Of a stretch of DNA of 64,000 bases, positions 1 through 8,958 are shown piece after piece. The DNA is taken from assembly GCA_024666565.1 (NCBI GenBank), contig CP088295.1, positions 3,410,001-3,474,000 of the forward strand, written 5' to 3'. Position numbers and translations under genes: made by a program. This stretch comes from Svornostia abyssi. GTDB taxonomy: Bacteria; Actinomycetota; Thermoleophilia; Solirubrobacterales; Solirubrobacteraceae. Below the pieces are notes generated by a model. That model did not search any database and was not told the origin of the DNA. It saw nothing but the letters and a program-made list of their open reading frames with translations. The stretch's first letter is position 1. Each line of letters starts with the position of its first letter.

Positions 1-262
1 CCAGCGCGCTGCGGCGGCGGTCGGCGGCCGGTCCATCGCGCAGCAGCAGACGTCGTCCGCCGGAGCGCCCGACCCAGTAGACGATCGTGTCGCCGACCAT
101 GGCGGCGGCACTCGCCACGGCGATGGTCGCCACGAGCGAGACATGGCCGTCTGCCACGAGCGCCCCGGCGACGAGCAAGGCCGAATCGCCGGGAGCCGGA
201 ACGCCGAGTGAGTCGGCGAGCACCAGCGCAAAGAGGGTGACGAGACCGGCGTCAGGCGTCAC
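1..262 (-). CDS. DedA-family membrane protein (partial, C-terminus off the left edge)
   Basis: Only the first ~87 residues are present. The N-terminus is a hydrophobic helix followed by the DedA (SNARE-associated/VTT) signature PAPGDSALLVAGAL and a second hydrophobic stretch ending DTIVYWVGRSGG, which matches the family pattern of a re-entrant loop with a conserved Pro-Gly-(E/D). DedA proteins are inner-membrane proteins linked to proton-dependent membrane homeostasis and polyprenyl-phosphate or lipid flipping. The start is taken as GTG at 262-260 because the DedA-like reading begins there; no strong ribosome-binding site is visible. It diverges from the beta-helix gene to its right. The substrate cannot be inferred from this fragment. 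Confidence 0.75.
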   Translation of the reverse strand, partial: MTPDAGLVTLFALVLADSLGVPAPGDSALLVAGALVADGHVSLVATIAVASAAAMVGDTIVYWVGRSGGRRLLLRDGPAADRRRSAL

Positions 263-392
263 AGCGAGCGAGCCGAAGTCGGAATGAGGAGATCATCAGC
301 ACTGACAAGCTCATCGTATGAACACCTCGGCGGGACTGCAACGCTGGTCGACCGGACCGGCGCTCTCCTCGAGGGCCGGCGCGACGCGGTCG

Positions 393-1661
393 ATGGCGAT
401 GGCGATGGGACGCTCAGCCTTGCTCGTCGCGCTGCTCACCGCTCTCGCCACCGGCGCGACAGCGGCCGAGGCCGCCGCCGCGACCATCCATGTCGACCCG
501 CGCGCCGGCCGTGACGCGAACACCGGCACGCGGTCAGCGCCGCTGAAGTCCCTCGACGCGGCCTGGCGTCGCGCACGCACCGGCACCACGATTCGCATCG
601 CGCCCGGGCGGGTCCGGCTCGGTGCGACCTACTACGAACGCAAGCGCGGCGTTCGCATCTCCGGCGCGGGCATGACGCGAACGACCGTCCCCGCGCTGAA
701 CATCTTCGCGGTCCGGGACATGACGATCCACGGCCTCACCGTCGACGGCGACGTCCACTGCGAGGCGTGCGACGGCTTCACCCTCGACGGCGTCCGTGTC
801 CAGGGCAAGCGGCGAATGGGCGACGTGGTGAAGATCAACCAGTCGCGCCGGATCACGATCCGCCAGAGCGACATCTCCGGCGGCACCGACAACGCGCTGG
901 ACCTCGTCGCAGTCCAGCGCGCCGACATCACACAGACCACGATCCACGACGCCGAGGACTGGTGCGCGTACGCCAAGGGCGGCAGTGTGCACGTCCGCGT
1001 CTGGCGCAACGACATCCGTGACTGCGGCACCGGAGGGTTCACGGCCGGCCAGGGCACGGGCTTCCAGTTCATGGTCGCCCCGTGGCTGCGGTACGAGGCC
1101 TACGACGTGCGCGTGTGGAACAACCAGATCCGCGACACCCACGGCGCCGGGCTCGGTGCGAACGGGGCCTACAACGCGCTGTTCGCGCGCAACACCCTGC
1201 TGCGTGTCGGCGCGCGCAGCCACGCGCTCGAGGCGGTGTTCGGACTGCGGTCGTGTGACGGGCGGCCCGGAGACGACGGCCGGGAACGGTGCGCGAAGCA
1301 CCTCGCCGCCGGCGGCTGGGGCACGACGCGGGTGGACGACGGGACGAACGCCGTGCGGATCCCGAACCGCCACGTGTGGTTCTACGACAACGTGATCGTC
1401 AAGGCGGAGGGCTCCGAGACCATCAGCGTCGCGGGGCCGTTCGCCGGGGAGGCGCAGGATGGCTCGAACGTCCCCCGCCCCGCCCTCGCCGACGATGACC
1501 TGCGTCTGGTCGGCAACGTGGTCACCACCGACGCGCCCGGGACCGGTCCCGCCCACCCGCTGCCCGCGTTCGTGTGGGACGACACCCATGTGCCGGCCCC
1601 GCGCGCGCTCGACCACGGCGGTCTTCCCGACATGCCGGCGGCGGCGGGCGCCGGCGGCTGA
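393..1661 (+). CDS. Secreted right-handed parallel beta-helix protein
   Basis: The 422-residue product begins with a signal peptide (MAMAMGRSALL, hydrophobic core, Ala-rich cleavage region near residue 26-30). A DUF1565-like opening follows (HVDPRAGRDANTGT, then SAPLKSLDAAW), and then repeating beta-helix coils with N-x-(I/V) ladders such as RITIRQSDISGGTDNALDL. Cysteines in the middle and C-terminal part may form disulfides. Proteins of this fold are usually exported polysaccharide-binding or -cleaving proteins; I see no catalytic signature that identifies a lyase or hydrolase. A longer in-frame start exists at 318, but starting at 393 places the signal peptide at the terminus. It is monocistronic and ends just before the convergent c-di-GMP gene. 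Confidence 0.75.
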   Translation: MAMAMGRSALLVALLTALATGATAAEAAAATIHVDPRAGRDANTGTRSAPLKSLDAAWRRARTGTTIRIAPGRVRLGATYYERKRGVRISGAGMTRTTVPALNIFAVRDMTIHGLTVDGDVHCEACDGFTLDGVRVQGKRRMGDVVKINQSRRITIRQSDISGGTDNALDLVAVQRADITQTTIHDAEDWCAYAKGGSVHVRVWRNDIRDCGTGGFTAGQGTGFQFMVAPWLRYEAYDVRVWNNQIRDTHGAGLGANGAYNALFARNTLLRVGARSHALEAVFGLRSCDGRPGDDGRERCAKHLAAGGWGTTRVDDGTNAVRIPNRHVWFYDNVIVKAEGSETISVAGPFAGEAQDGSNVPRPALADDDLRLVGNVVTTDAPGTGPAHPLPAFVWDDTHVPAPRALDHGGLPDMPAAAGAGG

Positions 1662-1683
1662 CGGCGGCCGCCTCGGCCTGGGG

Positions 1684-4421
1684 TCAGCCGATCGCGCGGA
1701 TGGCCTGAGAGGCCGGCACCGCGAACGTCTGCGGCATCGCGACGACATCCGCGGCCGGCAGAGGTCGGCTGAAGTGGTAGCCCTGCACCAGGTGGCACCC
1801 GAAGCGCTGGAGCGCATCGGCCTGAGCCTCGCCCTCCACGCCTTCCGCGACGACCCGGAGTTGCAGGCTTGCGGCCATGTTCACGATGGCGCGGACCAGC
1901 AGGACGCCGTCCGGGTCGTCAAGGGCATCGATGAAGGCCTTGTCGATCTTCAGCACGTCGACGGGGAACCGCTGGAGGTAGCTCAGCGACGAGTAGCCGG
2001 TCCCGAAGTCGTCGAGCGCGAAGCGGACCCCGAGGGCGCGCACGCTGTGCATCTGGGCGATGCTGGCCTCGATGTCGTCGATCAGGGACGACTCCGTCAC
2101 CTCGAGCACGAGCCGCTCGGGGTCCAAGCGTGAGTCTGCGAGCGCGACGCGCACCTGCTGCATGAGCGCGCGCGTCGTCAGCTGGGACGCGGCGACGTTG
2201 ACCGACACGTAGCGCTCGTCGTCCCACAGCGTCTGCCAGCAGGCCATCTGACGGGCCGCGGTCCGCAGCACCCAGCCGCCGAGGTCCACGATCAGCGCGC
2301 TCTGCTCGGCGATCGGAATGAACTCGGCGGGTGACAACGGGCCCCGCGTCGGATGGGTCCAGCGCACGAGCGCCTCGTATCCCTCGATGCGCCCCGTCCG
2401 GAGCGAGACGATCGGCTGGTAGGCCAGGTGCAACTGGTCGGACTCCAGGGCCGCACGAAGGTCCGCGGCGAGCTGCAGGCGATCCCGCGCCCGCTGGTGC
2501 ATGTCGCTGACGAAGGTCTCGATGCTGTTGCCCGCGACGCGCTTGGCGTGGTACATGGCGAGCTCGGCGTTGCGCATCGTCGAGGCGTGGCGGTCGGCAT
2601 CGGCCTCGTCGACCCGGGCGATGCCGATCGAGCACTCGATGACGTGGGATGTCTCCTCGACCGCGATCGGCTCGGCGAGCGCTGCGAGCGCGCGGTGGGC
2701 GACGACCACCGGGTCCTCACCGTGCGGGACGAGGATGCCGAACGCGTTGCCACCGACGCGCGCGACGAGCTGGTCTCCGCGGATCGAAGCCGCCACGCGC
2801 GTGGCGACCGCACGGAGGACGGCGTCGCCCGTGCTGCGCCCGAACGAGTCGTTGATCGCCTTGAAGTCGTCGAGGTCGAGGAGGACGAGCGTGCGCGATG
2901 TGCCCTCGAGCGCCGGGGAGTCGTTGTGCACGGCCCGGTCGAGAGCGGCGCGGTTGGGCAGTCCGGTGAGCTCGTCGTGGGTCTTGAGGTGCTGGACCTC
3001 CAGCCGACGGTGCGCGAGGTTGAACCGCAGGAGCAGCACCCCGACCAGCAGGAGCGTGAACATCAGGATCGCGACCGTCGACAGCCGCAGCGTCCGCTCG
3101 CGTCGGTCCGCGGCGCTCCGGGCGCTGGTGAGCTCGGCGGAGGCCTCGCTGACGAGCGCGGCGTGCGTCGCCCGCACGGGGCCGTCGACGAGCATGCGCT
3201 CGCGGCGGCCCTGTCCGGCGGCCGCGGCGGTGAGCGCGGCGACGCCGGCCTGCTCGTACCGGTCGAGCGTGGGCCGCGCGACGATGCCAGAGGCTCCCAC
3301 CCGCCGCACCATCTCCCCCAGGCACGAGCCTCGGAGGCCGGCCCGGGGCCGTCCGGCCGCAGCGATCGCAGCAGCAGGCCGTCGAGCTGCTTGACGCCTG
3401 GAAGGATCGCGGTGATCGCGTTGGTGCGCTCTTCGGCGTGTCGCGCGGACTGGCTGAAGATCGTCAGCGTCACCGCGACCGCGCCCACGAGCAGGGCCGT
3501 CGCGGAGATCGTCAGCGGGACCGACCAGTCACGGACGCCGGCCCGCACCATCAGGATCGCGCGAAGGACGACGACCGCGGTGATGAGCCCAAGCGCGCCG
3601 GCGACGGCGGTCGTGGGCGCCGGTTCGCCCCGCACGTAGCACCAGGCGAGCACGGCGAGCGGGAGGGTGACGGCACCGACGAGCATCCAGACGCGGATCG
3701 CCAGGGGAATGCCGGACGGCCGTCCCCCGCGCTTGAACACCGTCAGCAGCTTGGGGTGCACGGTGATGAAGAAGCCCAGGACGTAGCCCGGGACGAACAG
3801 CGGGAAGGCGGCGTCGGGTGTGCCGGCGATCCGGGGTGCCAGACCGCAGGCCACGTTACCGGCCACCGAGAGTGCGAGGAGGACCGCGGGAACAGACCAG
3901 ATGCCGCCGCTCATGACGTACAAGGCACCGGCCTGCATGACGGCGAGGACGAGGACCGCCGCGATCACCGCCGCCGCGGTGGCCTCAGGATCGCCGGCGG
4001 CGGGACGGATCAGCAGCATCCACAACGGGACGGCCAGCGCCGCCATGAGGATGACGCCGTCGAGCCACGTCTCGATCCGGGGACGTCCGCGCATGTACGT
4101 GCACCAGACGATCACGACGATGACCAGCAGCATCCCGGCGCCCGCCAGCGTCTCGGGGCCGAGCGCAGGCGCCGCAGGCAGGGGCTGCGCGCCGAACACC
4201 CGCCAGACATCGCTGGCGAACCACAGCAGGTTGCAGACCAGGAACAGGACCCACAGCGCCTTCGTCGGCCGTGCGGCGTCGCTGTGGGTGAGCACCCACA
4301 CGCTGACGATGAACGCCGCCGGCCCCCAGGCCAGCCCCGTGAGCGCGAGACCGATCGTCCACGCGCCGACAAGGGTCAGGATGACCCCGGCCACGGCAAG
4401 ACGACCCGACAGAGTGGACAT
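1684..4421 (-). CDS. Membrane-anchored GGDEF-EAL c-di-GMP protein, with an apparent frameshift
   Basis: Two overlapping reading frames form one protein of about 912 residues. The N-terminal frame (start ATG 4421, preceded by GGGAGG) encodes about nine membrane helices and a helical sensor segment. Near 3315-3319 (five C on the + strand) the frame must shift to continue into another membrane helix, a GGDEF domain (residues ~475-640) and an EAL domain (~650-900). The GGDEF signature reads GGNAF, so the catalytic acidic pair is lost. EAL motifs look intact (EALVRW, DDFGTGYSSL, KIDKAFI, AEGVE). Inference: a membrane c-di-GMP phosphodiesterase with a regulatory, inactive cyclase domain. It lies 72 bp downstream of the sigma-28 gene and is probably co-transcribed. 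If the frameshift is real, the N-terminal and GGDEF-EAL parts would be separate proteins. Confidence 0.85.
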
Positions 4422-4492
4422 GCTGCCTCCCATCGGCTCGGAGGCCTCCACCCTGCACTCACCGCGCGGGCACTCAGCGTTCGTTGCCCGTG

Positions 4493-5317
4493 TCAGACCA
4501 TCTCGAACAGCGCGCGGTCGTCCGCCAGCGCCTCGGCGAGGCGGTTGCGGATCCGCGTGTGCAGCTGGCTGACGCGGCTCTCGGTCACGCCGAGCACCGC
4601 GCCGGTCTCCGCCAGCGTCATGTGGTGCGTGTGGAGCATCACCATGATCGACCGCTCGCGTTCGGTCAGGTCCGCGATCGCCTGCCGCAGCCGCTCGCTC
4701 GCGGCGGCGCTCATCATCGCGTGCTCGGGATCGACGGCGTCGTCCTCCGACCGCAGTGTCTCCATGCGTTCGATGTCTGCGCCGTCAGTGTCGACGAGCG
4801 TCGCGTTCAGCGACCCGAGCGTCGCGGTGGCGACGTCGTGCTGGCGCTCGCGGAACTGGTCGAGGGGGACCCCGAGCGCAGCGGCGAGATCCTGCTCGTC
4901 GGGGTCTCGGCCGTGTTCGCGGAGGAACCGCTCCCCCGCGGTCGCCACCTCGCGCTCGTGGCGGCGCACCGAGCGCGGCACCCAGTCGTCGCGCCGCAGC
5001 TCGTCCAGGATCGCGCCCTGCACGCGCGTCCAGATGTAGGCCTCGAGCGACGAGCCGACTTCCGGGTCGTAGCGATCGATGCAGCGCAGGATCGCCTCGA
5101 GGCCCGCGGAGATGAGGTCGTCGCCGTGGACCTCGGACGGCAGCGTCCGCAGCTTCTTGCCGACGAGGTACTTCACCAGGGGCGCGTACGTGAACACGAG
5201 CTGGTCGCGCACTCGCCGATCGCCGGTCTCGCGGTACCGGGCGATGAGTCGACGGTCCTCTGCAGCGCGGTTGGCCCGGTGGGCCGGGTTCGCCGCGCTG
5301 TACACGGGTGCGGTCAT
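4493..5317 (-). CDS. fliA: RNA polymerase sigma factor, FliA/WhiG (sigma-28) type
   Basis: This 274-residue sigma-70-family protein has region 2 (LVKYLVGKKL, DDLISAGLEAILRCIDRYDP) and the FliA/WhiG hallmark ILDELRRDDWVPRSVRRHE. Region 3 and a region 4 helix-turn-helix follow (LTERERSIMVML, then TLAETGAVLGVTESRVSQLH). There is no region 1.1. FliA-type factors direct late flagellar and chemotaxis genes; the WhiG branch controls sporulation in Streptomyces. Chemoreceptors and a rod-like gene in the same window favour a motility role. The start ATG is preceded by GGGAGG. It sits between a secreted spike-like gene upstream and the GGDEF-EAL gene downstream on the same strand, which suggests coupling of motility sigma and c-di-GMP turnover. 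No anti-sigma (FlgM) gene is seen beside it. Confidence 0.9.
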   Translation of the reverse strand: MTAPVYSAANPAHRANRAAEDRRLIARYRETGDRRVRDQLVFTYAPLVKYLVGKKLRTLPSEVHGDDLISAGLEAILRCIDRYDPEVGSSLEAYIWTRVQGAILDELRRDDWVPRSVRRHEREVATAGERFLREHGRDPDEQDLAAALGVPLDQFRERQHDVATATLGSLNATLVDTDGADIERMETLRSEDDAVDPEHAMMSAAASERLRQAIADLTERERSIMVMLHTHHMTLAETGAVLGVTESRVSQLHTRIRNRLAEALADDRALFEMV

Positions 5318-5376
5318 GTCGCCTCCCAGACGGTGCTGGACTCAGTGTCCCGAACCACGCACCGCAATGCGTCACC

Positions 5377-5877
5377 TCAATTTCCTCCGACCTTGCTGCC
5401 CTTCACGGTCACGTCGCCGCTGGCCTTCACCTGGATCTGTCCGGTGCCGTCCAGGGTGATGTCCTTGCCCTTGATGGCGATGGTGCCGTCCTTCTTCATC
5501 TGGATGGACGCGCTGCCCGTCGCGAGGTTGATCTCGTCCGTGCCGTTGACCGTGACCTTCTGATCGCCGATCCGGACATTCCCGGACGGCGAGTTCATCG
5601 TCACGACGCCGTTGTCGGCCACCGCCACGGTCGATCCGCCGTCCGCGCTCGTCAGCTGCTTCGGCGTCGCGTTGATGGTGAAGCCCCGCCAGTTGCGCTC
5701 ACACGTGAACCGGTCCTTCTGCGTGTCGACCACTTCCAGCGCGCCGGTCCGCTTCGAGTAACAGAGGTGGACGTCGCCGTCCCGAGCGGGGACCGCCGCG
5801 ACCGCCACACCTCCCAGGGCGACCAGGAGGGCGAGGAAGGCGACGGTGAGTGCGGGTGACGGCCGGTGGAAGCGCAT
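5377..5877 (-). CDS. Secreted protein with a VgrG-like beta-spike C-terminus
   Basis: The 166-residue product opens with a signal sequence or anchor of the type frequent in Thermoleophilia (PSPALTVAFLALLVALGG). A short cysteine-containing segment follows (LCYSKRTGALEVVD, then FTCERNW). The C-terminal half (from ~residue 75) is a run of short beta-strand repeats such as IAIKGKDITLDGTGQIQVKA and DVTVKGSKVGGN. This alternation resembles the beta-helical tip region of VgrG/DUF2345 and phage baseplate spikes. There are no other type VI or phage genes in the window, so a contractile-injection role is not supported; a surface adhesin or structural role is equally possible. It lies 60 bp upstream of the sigma-28 gene in the same orientation. 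The function is unknown. Confidence 0.6.
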   Translation of the reverse strand: MRFHRPSPALTVAFLALLVALGGVAVAAVPARDGDVHLCYSKRTGALEVVDTQKDRFTCERNWRGFTINATPKQLTSADGGSTVAVADNGVVTMNSPSGNVRIGDQKVTVNGTDEINLATGSASIQMKKDGTIAIKGKDITLDGTGQIQVKASGDVTVKGSKVGGN

Positions 5878-5922
5878 GACCCGTTCTACCGCATCCCCGG
5901 CGGACCCACTCCGGGTTGTGTC

Positions 5923-6372
5923 TCAGGCCTCCGACGTGCCGTGCTGAGCGTGGCGCTCGACGGCGACGGCCAGCAGGTCGTGCAGCTGTGCAGCCTCCTC
6001 GGCCGTCAGGTGCTCGAAGTGCGGCGGAGGCGGCAGCATCCGAGCGCGCAGGCGCGCCTGCAGGTCGAGGCCGGCCGGCGTCAGCGCGACGCACTTGGCC
6101 CGCCGGTCGTGGGCTGCAGCACGCCGTTCGACGAGACCCAGCGCCTCGAGACGGTCCACGACGCCGGTGAGCGTGGAGCTGTCGCACATGATCGTGCTGC
6201 CCAGCTGCGACATCGTGGGCGGGTCGTCCTGGTCCAGCGACGACAGTGCCATCCCCTGCACCGGCGTGAGGCCGAGTTCGCCGATGAGGGCCCAGCGCCG
6301 CTTCTTGTCGGCCTGAAAGATCTGCCAGAACAGCGCCCACGCAGACGCTGCGGTCTTGGGCTCGGTCGCCAT
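5923..6372 (-). CDS. MarR-family transcriptional regulator
   Basis: This 149-residue winged-helix repressor-type protein has an N-terminal dimerisation helix, the recognition region LTPVQGMALSSLD / TMSQLGSTIMCDSSTLTGVV and the MarR wing DRLEALGLVERRAAAHDRRA with the typical D-x-R-(S/A)-K ending. The start ATG at 6372 was chosen because residues upstream of it do not resemble the family. It is divergently transcribed from a DrrA/DrrB-type ABC exporter; the 79-bp gap contains inverted repeats that may be its operator. By analogy with MarR-exporter pairs it probably represses the exporter and itself until an amphipathic or phenolic ligand binds. The ligand is not inferable. Confidence 0.85.
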   Translation of the reverse strand: MATEPKTAASAWALFWQIFQADKKRRWALIGELGLTPVQGMALSSLDQDDPPTMSQLGSTIMCDSSTLTGVVDRLEALGLVERRAAAHDRRAKCVALTPAGLDLQARLRARMLPPPPHFEHLTAEEAAQLHDLLAVAVERHAQHGTSEA

Positions 6373-6391
6373 GCCCCGAAGTGTACGTGAC

Positions 6392-6404
6392 ACGGATGTT
6401 CCGT
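6392..6404. promoter_or_regulatory. Inverted repeat, candidate MarR operator
   Basis: ACGGA-TGT-TCCGT is a perfect 5-3-5 inverted repeat between the divergent MarR and ABC genes. A second, smaller repeat (CCGT-GCT-ACGG) lies at 6433-6443 and overlaps the putative -10 of the exporter. The positions suit repression of both genes. Binding is inferred from location only. Confidence 0.4.
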
Positions 6405-6416
6405 ACGACAGATAGT

Positions 6417-6444
6417 TTGCAACACGTACCTTCCGTGCTACGGT
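6417..6444 (+). promoter_or_regulatory. Candidate sigma-70-type promoter of the ABC exporter
   Basis: TTGCAA (6417-6422) and TACGGT (6439-6444) are separated by 16 bp, close to the vegetative consensus. The predicted transcription start falls at about 6451, next to the ATG at 6452, so the message may be leaderless, as is common in actinobacteria; no ribosome-binding site precedes this ATG. Confidence 0.4.
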
Positions 6445-6451
6445 GCGACGC

Positions 6452-7408
6452 ATGGCTCCGGCATCCGGCATCGAGGTCGAGAACCTCCAGCGCACGTTCA
6501 AGGACCTCACGGCGGTGGATGGCATCTCGTTCGCCATCGAGCCTGGGGAGATCTTCGGCTTCCTCGGACCGAACGGCGCGGGGAAGTCCACGACGGTCCT
6601 GATGCTCACGACCCTCCTGCCCCCGTCCGGCGGTCGCGCCAGCGTGGCCGGCTTCGACGTCGCGACCGAGGGGCCGGACGTCCGCCGGCACATCGGCGCC
6701 GCGCTGCAGGAGGCGGCCCTCGATCCGCTGCTGACCGGGCGCGAACACCTGCGCCTCCAAGCGTCGCTGCAGGGCCTGGCCAAGCAGACGCGGGACGCCC
6801 GCACGGTCGAACTGCTCGAGCGGGTCGGGCTCACCGACGCCGCGGATCGGCGCGTCGGCGGCTACAGCGGCGGCATGAAGCGGCGCCTGGACCTCGCCCT
6901 GGCGCTCGTCCACGGCCCGTCGATCCTGTTTCTCGACGAGCCGACCACGGGGCTGGACCCGCAGTCGCGGTCGGACCTCTGGGAGGAGGTCAGCCGCCTG
7001 GCGCGCGACGAGGGCGTCACGGTCTTCCTGACGACGCAGTACCTCGAGGAGGCGGACCAGCTCGCCGACCGCATCGCGATCATCTCGCGCGGGTCGATCG
7101 TCGCGGAGGGCACGCCCGACGCGCTGAAGGGCGAGATCGGCCGCCCGTCGCTGGAGGTCGTTCCCTCCGACGCGGCCGACCGCGAACGGCTCGCACAGGT
7201 GCTGTCGGAGTTCGGTCCGGCCACCGCCGCGCCGACGGGCGCCGCCGCGGTCCGCCTCGAAGCCGGGGCCGACGGTCTCGCGCAGGTCGTGCGGCGGCTC
7301 GACGCCGAGGGCATCGGCCTGAACACGTTCGACCTTCATGCCCCGACGCTCGACGACGTGTTCCTCGCCAAGACGGGCGAGCGTCTCGCCGACGAGGCCG
7401 TGGCGTGA
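6452..7408 (+). CDS. ABC transporter ATP-binding protein, DrrA type
   Basis: The 318-residue ATPase contains Walker A GPNGAGKST, a Q-loop, the ABC signature YSGGMKRRLDLA, Walker B ILFLDEPTTGLDP and the H-loop position replaced by TTQYLEEADQL. The Gln at the usual switch-His site is typical of the DrrA/daunorubicin-resistance subfamily. A ~90-residue C-terminal domain ends in TLDDVFLAKTGERL, also DrrA-like. It powers export by the two membrane subunits that follow with overlapping start/stop codons. A GTG nine bases upstream (6443) is an alternative start. The expected substrate is a hydrophobic drug, lipid or natural product; the sequence does not say which. It is probably controlled by the divergent MarR protein. 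Confidence 0.9.
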   Translation: MAPASGIEVENLQRTFKDLTAVDGISFAIEPGEIFGFLGPNGAGKSTTVLMLTTLLPPSGGRASVAGFDVATEGPDVRRHIGAALQEAALDPLLTGREHLRLQASLQGLAKQTRDARTVELLERVGLTDAADRRVGGYSGGMKRRLDLALALVHGPSILFLDEPTTGLDPQSRSDLWEEVSRLARDEGVTVFLTTQYLEEADQLADRIAIISRGSIVAEGTPDALKGEIGRPSLEVVPSDAADRERLAQVLSEFGPATAAPTGAAAVRLEAGADGLAQVVRRLDAEGIGLNTFDLHAPTLDDVFLAKTGERLADEAVA

Positions 7409-8163
7409 CGAGCGACCTCGCCCGCCGGGCGCTGCTGCGGACGCTGCGCCAGCCGGCGAACGTCGTGCCGGTGATCTTCTTTCCCATGCTGCTCGTGGCG
7501 ATCAACTCCGCCGGGCTGGACGCCGCCTCCGAGCTGCCGGGCTTCCCCGCCGACTCGTACCTCGACTTCATCATCGCCGTGCCGTTCATCCAGGGCGGGC
7601 TGTTCGCGATGCTGAACGCGGGGACGGATCTCGCGACCGATATCGAGAGCGGGTTCCTGCGGCGATTGGCCCTGACGCCCGTCCGCGGCACGTCGCTTTT
7701 GCTCGGGCAGGTCGCCGGCGTCGTCGCGCTATCGCTCGTCGCCGCCGTGGTCTACCTGACCGTCGGCTTCATCGCGGGCGTCACGGTGGCGGCCGGGCCG
7801 GCGGGCGTCGTCGCCCTGCTCGTGTTCGCGGTGGCCATCGGGCTGATGTTCTCGTCGATCGGCGCGTTCGTCGGGCTGCGCAGCGGATCGCCGCAGACCG
7901 TCCAGGGGTTCTTCCCGCTGTTCTTCGTGCTGCTGTTCCTGTCGAGCGCGAACCTCCCGCGCGACCTCATGGAGCAGGACTGGTTCGCCACGGTGGCCGG
8001 GCTGAACCCCGTCAGCTACCTCATCGAGGGCATCCGATCGCTGGTCGTCACGGGCTGGGACCCCGCCGCGCTGTGGCCGGCGATCGCCATCCTCGTCGTC
8101 GGCACGCTGGTGGGCGGCGCCGCGGCCGCCCACGCCATGCGGACCAACCTGGTGCGGACATGA
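7405..8163 (+). CDS. ABC-2 type transporter permease (DrrB type), first copy
   Basis: The 252-residue integral membrane protein has about six hydrophobic helices and the ABC-2 pattern: an N-terminal helix (VVPVIFFPMLLVAINSAGL), a cytoplasmic coupling region (IESGFLRRLALTPVRG) and a conserved NPVSYLIEGIRSLV segment before the last helix. Its GTG start overlaps the TGA of the ATPase gene (GTGA), indicating translational coupling. With the next gene it probably forms a heterodimeric channel driven by the upstream ATPase. Confidence 0.88.
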   Translation: MTSDLARRALLRTLRQPANVVPVIFFPMLLVAINSAGLDAASELPGFPADSYLDFIIAVPFIQGGLFAMLNAGTDLATDIESGFLRRLALTPVRGTSLLLGQVAGVVALSLVAAVVYLTVGFIAGVTVAAGPAGVVALLVFAVAIGLMFSSIGAFVGLRSGSPQTVQGFFPLFFVLLFLSSANLPRDLMEQDWFATVAGLNPVSYLIEGIRSLVVTGWDPAALWPAIAILVVGTLVGGAAAAHAMRTNLVRT

Positions 8164-8933
8164 GGGAGTTCTCGTCCACCGCGCGCGCCGTCGCGTGGCG
8201 CAGCCTGCACATCACCTTCACGAACCCCGCGCTGCTCGCCCCCGCGCTGATCTTCCCGCTCATGTTCTACGTGGCGTTCGCGGGCGGGCTGTCCAGCGTC
8301 GGCGACCTGCCCGGGTTCGAGTACTCCGCGGGCTACGACACCTTCCAGTTCGGCTTCGTTCTCTTGCAGGCCAGCGCGTTCGGCGGCGTCTTCAGCGGGT
8401 TCGGCATCGCCGCGGACTTCGAGCGCGGTTTCGCGCGGCGGTACATGCTGTCGGCGCCCCGGCGTGAGGCGATCATCGTCGGCTACCTGCTCGGCGCGCT
8501 CGGCCGGGCGGCGATCACGACGAGCCTGCTGACCGTCGTGGCGCTCGTCACGGGGATGCGGCCGCAGAGCTCCGCTGCGGACGTGGCCGGGCTCGTGCTC
8601 CTCGTCGCGCTGACCTGCACCGCCGCGATGCTGTTCGCCTGCGGTGTCGCGATGCGGCTGAAGACCGTGCAGGCCGGCCCCGCGATGCAGATGCCCGTCT
8701 TCCTCGTGCTCTTCCTCGCTCCGGTGTTCGTCCCGCTCGATCTCGTGGCGGGGTGGGTGCACGGCGTGGCGACGGTGAACCCGGTGACCGCGCTCATGAC
8801 GGGCGGGCGCGATCTTCTGGCGGGCGAAGCCGTCAGTGAGCTGCTCGTGTTCGGGACGGCGATCGCGCTCGCGGGCGGGTTCGCGGTCTGGGCGCTGCGC
8901 GGGCTGCGGTCGGCGGAACGCACCGGCTCGTAG
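8160..8933 (+). CDS. ABC-2 type transporter permease (DrrB type), second copy
   Basis: The 257-residue six-helix membrane protein is a divergent paralogue of the preceding permease. It has the same layout: PALLAPALIFPLMFYVAFAG, then DFERGFARRYMLSAPRRE as the coupling segment, and VNPVTALMTGGRDLLAG near the end. The ATG overlaps the upstream stop (ATGA). Two different permeases with one ATPase suggest a heteromeric exporter. It ends 25 bp before the helicase gene. Confidence 0.88.
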   Translation: MREFSSTARAVAWRSLHITFTNPALLAPALIFPLMFYVAFAGGLSSVGDLPGFEYSAGYDTFQFGFVLLQASAFGGVFSGFGIAADFERGFARRYMLSAPRREAIIVGYLLGALGRAAITTSLLTVVALVTGMRPQSSAADVAGLVLLVALTCTAAMLFACGVAMRLKTVQAGPAMQMPVFLVLFLAPVFVPLDLVAGWVHGVATVNPVTALMTGGRDLLAGEAVSELLVFGTAIALAGGFAVWALRGLRSAERTGS

Positions 8934-8958
8934 CGGTCGGCTAGCGTCGGCCGGGCGC

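Noticed and set aside
5699..5877. Type VI secretion or phage island near 5.4 kb
   Set aside because: Only one spike-like protein is present; no sheath, baseplate or ATPase genes, and no change in base composition.
5699..7339. 546-residue - strand frame across the MarR and ABC genes
   Set aside because: It runs through two well-supported genes in the wrong frame or strand.
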